A program made the position numbers and the translations under genes. DNA of 58,684 bases. Source: an uncultured Chloroflexota bacterium (lineage in GTDB: Bacteria > Chloroflexota > Anaerolineae > Anaerolineales > Anaerolineaceae). The DNA is taken from assembly GCA_902774215.1 (NCBI GenBank), contig CACYHU010000003.1:1-58684 (forward strand), written 5' to 3'. Below the pieces are notes generated by a model that searched no databases, was not told the origin of the DNA, and saw nothing but the letters and a program-made list of their open reading frames with translations. Positions 53,557 to 58,684 of the stretch are shown one piece after another. Numbering within the stretch: the first letter of the stretch is position 1; every line of letters starts with the position of its first letter.

Positions 53557-54924
53557 ATGGAATTACAAAGACATATAGATAAATGGTTATTGGAATGGAA
53601 AAATAACACAAACCACAAGCCGGCTCTGATTAAAGGTGTAAGACAATCAGGAAAAACGCATTCCATCAGGAAATTTGCCGAAAATAATTATCAGGTCGTT
53701 ATTTATCTCAGCTTTTGGGACGACCCTGCTTTGATTGATGTTTTTGATGGTGAATTGGATGTAAATACTATTATCAAAGAATTGTCGGTTAAAATGCCGT
53801 TTCCTGATTTAATAGAAGGATCAACTGTTTTTATTTATGATGAAATTCAGGAATGTCCAAGAGCGTTGTTGTCATTGAAATCTGTTATGTCAGATAAACG
53901 GTTCGATTTTATAGCTTCCGGTTCCTATCTGGGCGTCAATGGCTACGTTGTATCGGATGATACGCCGAAACCTGTTGGATGTACTGATGAATTTGACATG
54001 AGAACTCTGGACTTCGAAGAATTCTTATGGGCTAAGGGGTATAAGGATAAAGAATTATCATATATCCGGGATGCTTTTGATAGGCGAATACCGCTTTCTC
54101 AATCAATGCATAACTCCTTTACATCTTTATTCAGAGAATATCTTTGTCTTGGCGGATTTCCCGAAGCAGTCTGCAATTATATTGAGACGAACAATCTGTA
54201 TTCCGCATTACAGATCACCAGGAAAATCACAAAGGACCTGCAGGATGATTTTGGCAGAAGACGCGCAAAAGATAAGAAACCGCTGTTCAATGCAAATGAA
54301 GTAGCCAGGATTAGAAGTGCTTTTTCATTGATCCCGTCATTTCTCGGCAAAGAAAATAAACGATATGTAGTTTCAAAAATCAGCGGAAAAGGAGCGAAGG
54401 ATGCTGGGAAAGACGCCTTGGATTATCTAAAAGATACGGGAGTTGTTGTTAAAGTACATAATTTATATACTCCGGAAACACCCCTGTCTGTAAATGTAAT
54501 TCAAAACCAATACAAAGTTTTCACGACAGATATTGGTATGCTGGTAGGAATGTTGGAAGATGGAACAACAAGCGCAATATTATCCGGAAATTTGGGGATG
54601 GGGAAAGGCATGTTATATGAAGCTCTGATTGCGGATGCTCTATATAAACGTGGCGGGAGAATGTTCTATTTCTCGAAGGAAAGCGGTCTTGAATTGGATT
54701 TTGTGATCAATTATAGCGGAAGTTCAACAATTCTTGAAGTCAAGGCGAAGGATGGTAATACTAAAAGCGCGAAAACAGTTATGTCTCATCCGGAACATTA
54801 TGGAAAAACTGAATTGATCCGAATCAAGGATTCTAATTTGAGTGCTGCTAATAATATATTGACAATTCCTCACTACATGGCGTATCTTTTGTTTGAATGG
54901 CAAGCTGTGTTACCGATTATGTAA
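53557..54924 (+). CDS. AAA-family ATPase with DUF4143 C-terminus
   Basis: A 455-residue protein of the AAA_14/DUF4143 type. Walker A is GVRQSGKTHS (about 27-36), Walker B VFIYDEIQEC (about 92-101), and the sensor-like FIASGSYLG follows. The C-terminal DUF4143 part ends with LDFVINYSGSSTILEVKAKD, the D...ExK pattern of a nuclease-like fold. Such proteins are common, often in many copies, and mostly of unknown role; links to toxin or defence functions have been suggested. GAGGGA precedes the ATG; the longer frame from 53440 runs through the promoter repeats and is rejected. Confidence 0.88.
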   Translation: MELQRHIDKWLLEWKNNTNHKPALIKGVRQSGKTHSIRKFAENNYQVVIYLSFWDDPALIDVFDGELDVNTIIKELSVKMPFPDLIEGSTVFIYDEIQECPRALLSLKSVMSDKRFDFIASGSYLGVNGYVVSDDTPKPVGCTDEFDMRTLDFEEFLWAKGYKDKELSYIRDAFDRRIPLSQSMHNSFTSLFREYLCLGGFPEAVCNYIETNNLYSALQITRKITKDLQDDFGRRRAKDKKPLFNANEVARIRSAFSLIPSFLGKENKRYVVSKISGKGAKDAGKDALDYLKDTGVVVKVHNLYTPETPLSVNVIQNQYKVFTTDIGMLVGMLEDGTTSAILSGNLGMGKGMLYEALIADALYKRGGRMFYFSKESGLELDFVINYSGSSTILEVKAKDGNTKSAKTVMSHPEHYGKTELIRIKDSNLSAANNILTIPHYMAYLLFEWQAVLPIM

Positions 54925-55166
54925 AAACAGAATTTAAATGGATTATATCCGGCAGATCGTTTTTACAAGTCCAATATAAAAGACTCATTTGTAGATGCCG
55001 CTCCATTTTCACAATTTTTCTGGTAATATAGGATCAGACAAAAATCTTATTACTCGTTCCGGTTTTCTCAGCAAAATTCATTGTTTTTTGATCTGATTGC
55101 CGGGATTCAGCAGTGGTGAACCATGCTATACTAATCGCAGCAAAACAGTTATCGGAGGAGGAAATC

Positions 55167-55330
55167 TTGACAGTAAAACTTCTTCTTTCACAACCCGCAG
55201 GAGGAAAAACAACTGCCTGCATAAAAGAAATTATCGACAAACGGAAAAACGATCCCATGGCGCCGGTGAAAGTGATCGTCCCGGACAAAATGCAGATGGC
55301 ATACTGGAAACAGTCACTTTCACGGAAATC
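55167..55330 (+). pseudogene. AddB-like nuclease gene, N-terminal fragment cut by the element
   Basis: A reading frame starting with TTG behind GGAGGAGG encodes TVKLLLSQPAGGKTTACIKE, then VKVIVPDKMQMAYWKQSL. This is the start of AddB/RexB-like helicase-nuclease subunits (a nucleotide-binding loop, then the VPD-x-xQ motif), which in the cell work with AddA in double-strand-break repair. After about 50 codons the similarity stops and sequence of the integrated element begins; the end given here is approximate. A possible -10, TATACT, is at 55127-55132. The 242 bases before the start hold no other gene. Confidence 0.65.
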
Positions 55331-57192
55331 CTGGTCAGTCGGTCATTTTTTGCGGACAGTTCAATACATGCCCTTCGGTTCCTCTCCCTACTCCTGCGTT
55401 TGCTCTCGTTTGATTTCTCCCTCTGTATCCTCTTAGCACAAGCGGGACAATACTTTGATATTCCAGAGCTGGGGACGTATTCAACACCGCACACCGTACA
55501 ATTTTTAGGCTTTAACGCCGTCCACCGCTTTGTGGGTGTGATATGTAATTCACCGACAAAGCCGATGAATTTATAGTAAATCTTGATTTCCTGCCTTACT
55601 GTCCCGTCCGCAAGTTTCTCACGTTCCGAAACAAGTATCTTGTCTATGAGTGCGTTTATGATGGTTGCGTCCAACTCTTTCAGCCCCTGATAGTTGCGGA
55701 TTAGGGATAGAAAGTCCCTCACGCCCTGCGATTTCTCATAGCTGTCATTGAGCGTTTCCGTTACCTCTTTCAGCCGTGCTTCAATTTCAAGCTGCTCTTT
55801 CTGGTATTTCCCCGACATCATCTCAAAATTCCGCTCCGTGATACGCTCCATTACCTTGTCCTCATAGAGAGAGGAAAACAGCCTGTCAAGCTCCGCAAGG
55901 CGTTTGTTCAGCTTCTTCTTTTCTTTCTCTAATGATTTCGCCCTGCTCTGGTCTGTTTCCGTGAGCCGCCTTTCTATGGCTCTGACCGCCTTTTCATCAT
56001 TGACCGCCATATCCGCAAAGCGGTTGATGTCGGCAAGGACGGCATTGAATAAGTCCCTCGCTTCAATGCTGTGTGCGGTACACATAACATTGCCATATCT
56101 GCCATAATTATTGCAGGTGTATTGTACGCAGTCGATGATGTCGGGGCGTTTCCTCCTGTTGGCACTCGCCGCCCGCATCGCATAGCCGCAGTCCGCACAC
56201 TTGATAACGCCCGAAAAGATATTCTCAAATCCCCCTGCGTTCTGCTCCCGCCTGCGGCTCGTCATAAGCTGCTGTACGGTGTCAAATTCCTCCTGCGTGA
56301 CTATCCCCTCATGGGTGTCTGGTATCACTTCCCATTCTTCGGGCAGCTTAGAGGGGCGTTTCTTGCTTTTCATGTTGGCTGCAATCCGCTTGTAGCCTGC
56401 AAGGTTGCCCGCATATATCGGGCTTCTTAAAATGCCCCTCACGCTGTTCTCGCTCCAAATATAACGGTTTTCCTCGTTATCCTCAAAGTACCGCTCATAG
56501 CCTGTTGCCCCTTGCTCCACCGCATAAGCGGCAGGGCGTAGGATATGCTGTTTGTTGATGTGCTTGCGGATTTTGGCGATGCCGTTGCCCGCTAACGCAA
56601 GGTCGAATATCTCCCTTACCACATGGGCAACTTTGTCATCTATCAGCAGATGGTTGTGGTCGGCAGGGTCTTTGACATAGCCATAAGGGGCTGTTGTTCC
56701 CATGAATTTCCCCTGCTGAAACCTCGCACGGTACGCCGATTTTATCTTGACTGACACATCGGCAGAATACATTTCGTTTAGGATGTTGCGGAAAGGCGTG
56801 ATGTCCATAGCGGATTTGTTTAAGGTGTCCACGCCGTCATTGACCGCTATATACCTCACGTTATGCTCTGGGAAAAAGACTTCCAGATATAACCCACAAT
56901 CAAGATAGTTCCTCCCCAGACGGGATAAATCTTTTGTAATCACGCAGTTTATCAGCCCGTTTTCAATGTCCTTAATCATATTCTGGAAACTTGGTCTTTG
57001 GAAATTTGTTCCAGAGTAGCCATCGTCAACATACGTTTTTGCTAAATGCCATCCCTGCCTTTTCACATAATCCGTGAGGATGGATTTTTGTGTCGCAATG
57101 CTCGCACTCTCGTTATCCGTGCCATCGTCCTTTGATAAGCGGCAGTAAATGCCGACTTCATAAATCTTGTTCTCCGTTCTTATTCCTGCCAT
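55231..57192 (-). CDS. Large serine recombinase of the integrative element
   Basis: A recombinase of the TnpX/phiC31-like group. The catalytic part starts YEVGIYCRLSKDDG with Ser20 as nucleophile and contains KDLSRLGRN. The recombinase domain, a zinc ribbon (CADCGYAM...CNNYGRYGNVMC), a coiled coil (about 420-465) and a second Cys cluster (CTVCGVEY...CPAC) follow. The ATG at 57192 has GGAGG 8 bases upstream. The frame runs about 30 codons past the usual basic end (KSNESKRRSRERNR) into antisense host DNA, so the true stop was probably changed at the insertion joint; residues after about 620 are likely not native. Confidence 0.9.
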   Translation of the reverse strand: MAGIRTENKIYEVGIYCRLSKDDGTDNESASIATQKSILTDYVKRQGWHLAKTYVDDGYSGTNFQRPSFQNMIKDIENGLINCVITKDLSRLGRNYLDCGLYLEVFFPEHNVRYIAVNDGVDTLNKSAMDITPFRNILNEMYSADVSVKIKSAYRARFQQGKFMGTTAPYGYVKDPADHNHLLIDDKVAHVVREIFDLALAGNGIAKIRKHINKQHILRPAAYAVEQGATGYERYFEDNEENRYIWSENSVRGILRSPIYAGNLAGYKRIAANMKSKKRPSKLPEEWEVIPDTHEGIVTQEEFDTVQQLMTSRRREQNAGGFENIFSGVIKCADCGYAMRAASANRRKRPDIIDCVQYTCNNYGRYGNVMCTAHSIEARDLFNAVLADINRFADMAVNDEKAVRAIERRLTETDQSRAKSLEKEKKKLNKRLAELDRLFSSLYEDKVMERITERNFEMMSGKYQKEQLEIEARLKEVTETLNDSYEKSQGVRDFLSLIRNYQGLKELDATIINALIDKILVSEREKLADGTVRQEIKIYYKFIGFVGELHITPTKRWTALKPKNCTVCGVEYVPSSGISKYCPACAKRIQREKSNESKRRSRERNRRACIELSAKNDRLTRISVKVTVSSMPSAFCPGRSLSPAPWDRFSVCR

Positions 57193-57261
57193 ACTGTAAA
57201 ACCTCCATATCTGTCCTAACGTTTTCATGTTCCATTGCGTACATTCTAAGCGGACAGCCCC

Positions 57262-57411
57262 TCATTGTCGAAGGTGTCGCCCTCGGCAATCTTCTTCCGA
57301 ATATCCTCGGAGATAATCGGGACAAACGCTTTCTCGACTGATAATCATTTGTACTTGCCCTTTTGGCACAATACGCTTTCTTCTTCCAGTTGTTTTCCTA
57401 TCCTCGCCCAT
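57262..57411 (-). CDS. Small element ORF, possibly frameshifted
   Basis: A 49-residue frame (MGEDRKTTGRRKRIVPKGQV...) starts behind AGGAAG. A second minus-strand frame over the same bases, ending at 57246, encodes EKAFVPIISEDIRKKIAEGD, which looks more like a real soluble peptide but is broken by a TGA upstream. One of the two is probably the true product and the other a by-product, or a frameshift has split one gene. It precedes the recombinase gene. No family named. Confidence 0.35.
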   Translation of the reverse strand: MGEDRKTTGRRKRIVPKGQVQMIISRESVCPDYLRGYSEEDCRGRHLRQ

Positions 57412-57481
57412 ACTTAAATCTTCCTTTCCAGACAGGGCAGGAGAACGTCTGGAAACGCCCCGCCCTGTCAATCAGATACCA

Positions 57482-57712
57482 TCAATCCCCGCTGTTTACT
57501 TCTTTCTGTAATGCTTCAAGGAGTGCCGCTGCTTCATCAGCGTTCAACGTGATACCCTTTCCGCACTTCTCACGGTTCGGGGAAAAGCTGCGGATGTCAT
57601 ATTTCGGCTCTCTCCCGTTCCATGAAATAAGATTGATTTCCTTTGTGTAGCCGCTGTCACTCGCAGACAATACGGCGATTTCCTTTACAATCTCATACTG
57701 GATTTCTTTCAT
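57482..57712 (-). CDS. YdbC/PC4-family protein of the element
   Basis: A 76-residue protein of the same family as the one at 15748-15963: SGYTKEINLISWNGREPKYD and KCGKGITLNADEA line up with its motifs. Copies of this family are common cargo of clostridial integrative elements. GGTAAGG lies before the ATG. It likely binds single-stranded DNA during element transfer or transcription. Confidence 0.85.
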   Translation of the reverse strand: MKEIQYEIVKEIAVLSASDSGYTKEINLISWNGREPKYDIRSFSPNREKCGKGITLNADEAAALLEALQKEVNSGD

Positions 57713-57788
57713 TCCTTACCTCATTCTCCTTAAAATTCTGTCTTTCTTCTGTTCCAAATTCCTGCATTTACTTCCCGAAAAAAGAAGG

Positions 57789-57985
57789 TTAGCGGCTGTC
57801 CCTGCTCCGTTTTCTCTGCAACTCACGTTCCAGAAGTCGGATGATGGTTTCCTCCATCTGCTTCGGCGTTGTGTCCTTCGGAAAGTATTTTTTCAGTTTG
57901 CTTGTGTTGATTTTCAAGGTTTCTTTCTGGTTTCCCTTGACCTCCTTAAAAATAGATTTACTCCCACGAAAAAAGTGAGAGTATG
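57789..57985 (-). pseudogene. 3' remnant of a ParB-like partition gene
   Basis: A start-less minus-strand frame ends with INTSKLKKYFPKDTTPKQME, then TIIRLLERELQRKRSRDSR and a stop at 57789. This is the usual C-terminus of ParB proteins on clostridial elements. Upstream, the frame overlaps the end of the sigma gene in another frame, and the rest of ParB is absent. A deletion between the sigma gene and parB explains both truncations. Confidence 0.6.
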
Positions 57986-58422
57986 CCTAACCTCGCCCCG
58001 ACTTCACGCTCGGAAAGTCCGTCAAAAAAGATTGCCTGTATCAACTCCTGCTCACTATCCGACAACAAAGGCAGGGCGGCTTTCAGCCTGTCCACCATAA
58101 CAGCATTGACAACGGTTTCCGCAATGTCCGCCGCTTCATCAGCGATAAAGTCCAGAGGATTCCCCTCGCTGTCCGTAAATCCGTCCAGAGATAGCAGGCT
58201 GTTCCTCGCATCTAATTTTTGCAGGTAACGCCACCGCTCCCTGTCACGGTAGAAGTCCGCATATTGCTCCCTTACGACTTCAAGCAGACAACCTTGGACG
58301 GGGATAAACAGCTTGTCCATATATCCCTTGTCGGCTTGCCTGCGGCGGCAGAAATCCGTATAGGACAGTTCCACATAGCCGCCGCTTTCTTTGATATATA
58401 CTTTTCTTGGTGCGTATTTCAC
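57958..58422 (-). CDS. Element sigma-70-like factor, C-terminally truncated
   Basis: A 154-residue product starting at GTG (58422), 7 bases after GGAGG: KYAPRKVYIKESGGYVELSY. The end has the region 4 start LLSDSEQELIQAIFFDGLSE followed by REVGARLGI, then breaks off into ILSLFSWE. Region 4 helix-turn-helix domains normally continue about 25 residues more, so the DNA-reading helix is incomplete. Sigma-like factors of this kind drive genes on clostridial elements. The truncation joins it to the ParB remnant. Confidence 0.7.
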   Translation of the reverse strand: MKYAPRKVYIKESGGYVELSYTDFCRRRQADKGYMDKLFIPVQGCLLEVVREQYADFYRDRERWRYLQKLDARNSLLSLDGFTDSEGNPLDFIADEAADIAETVVNAVMVDRLKAALPLLSDSEQELIQAIFFDGLSEREVGARLGILSLFSWE

Positions 58423-58684
58423 CGCTAATACCTCCAATCTGAATTTTTGAAATGTAAAAATCCAGATGGAGAGGCGGGGAGCGGCAACGCACACCAGAAA
58501 CAGCCCTGCGGCACTTTCCAACAAAAAACGACAAAAGAAAAACCGCAAAGGCTCTGTGACCTTCACGGTTATGGGAAATACAAATTCTGTTGTATGGAGA
58601 TTGTACTTCCACTTTCAAGGTGAGAAGTACCGCTGCACTGGCAGAAATTTTTTTAACTGGTTTCCTGCCATTCTCTGATATGCT
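58423..58684. other. No gene seen at the right edge
   Basis: These 262 bases, upstream of the element sigma gene, hold no frame that I can support on either strand. They probably carry its promoter and the end of a gene outside the window. Confidence 0.5.

Larger units (their letters stand above)
55330..58684. mobile_element. Clostridial-type integrative element, left part
   Basis: The element carries a large serine recombinase at its left edge, a small ORF, a YdbC/PC4 gene, a sigma factor and a ParB remnant, all on the minus strand. The gene set is typical of integrative and conjugative elements of gut Clostridia. The left joint lies within about 55310-55400, inside the AddB-like gene; the exact bases cannot be set without the empty site. 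The right end is beyond the window. Base and codon use look different from the pilus and sugar genes to the left. Confidence 0.8.

Overview
The window most likely comes from the chromosome of an anaerobic Chloroflexota bacterium (Anaerolineae-like). This is inferred from several signs: a surface protein with a long Thr/Pro stalk of the TPTxT type common in that phylum, a Suv3-like helicase, a DUF5679 zinc ribbon, a Tad pilus locus with no secretin gene, and an AddB-like nuclease start. The right end (about 55.33 kb onward) looks different and carries genes typical of clostridial integrative elements.

Layout. (1) 0.27-19.6 kb is a defence-like island. It has a small serine resolvase and a Pif1/RecD-like helicase, then a five-gene minus-strand operon read from 13.65 to 2.99 kb: PLD-SNF2 helicase, Eco57I-type adenine methyltransferase, DprA-like SLOG protein, McrB with an EVE-like domain, McrC. 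A plus-strand set follows: a predicted nuclease-domain protein, a YdbC/PC4 protein, and a macro-domain/DUF6508 protein. Next come a minus-strand operon with a VirB2-like membrane protein and a sigma factor lacking region 4, and a DUF2130 protein. (2) 19.6-24.4 kb has an LPxTG-type surface protein, a second VirB2-like protein, a membrane protein and a putative zinc peptidase. (3) 24.7-32.4 kb has the Suv3-like helicase and the Tad motor operon (CpaB, TadZ, TadA, TadB, TadC); a strong hairpin with a T-run covers the cpaB ribosome site. (4) 32.5-37.1 kb has mixed genes: a hypothetical, a secreted beta-helix protein, a zinc ribbon, a tocopherol-cyclase-like protein and a phosphoesterase. (5) 37.2-43.8 kb is an alpha-glucan uptake and cleavage regulon: a LacI regulator with two identical 18-bp operators, a binding protein, two permeases, GH15 and GH13.

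(6) 43.9-53.4 kb is a second secretion/pilus locus. It has two short class III pilins (one is easily missed because it is only 59 residues), two TadE-like proteins, a TadG-like protein, three secreted proteins of unknown function, two more VirB2-like proteins and a large TrbL/VirB6-like polytopic protein. With the Tad motor this suggests a hybrid of Tad and type IV secretion parts. (7) 53.6-54.9 kb encodes a DUF4143 ATPase behind a tandem repeat. (8) From 55.17 kb an AddB-like gene starts and is cut after about 50 codons by a large-serine-recombinase element whose cargo (small ORF, YdbC, sigma factor, ParB remnant) is visibly decayed. The right end of that element lies outside the window.

No rRNA or CRISPR array was seen, and no tRNA gene was recognised by eye. 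Family assignments come from motif recognition, not searches.
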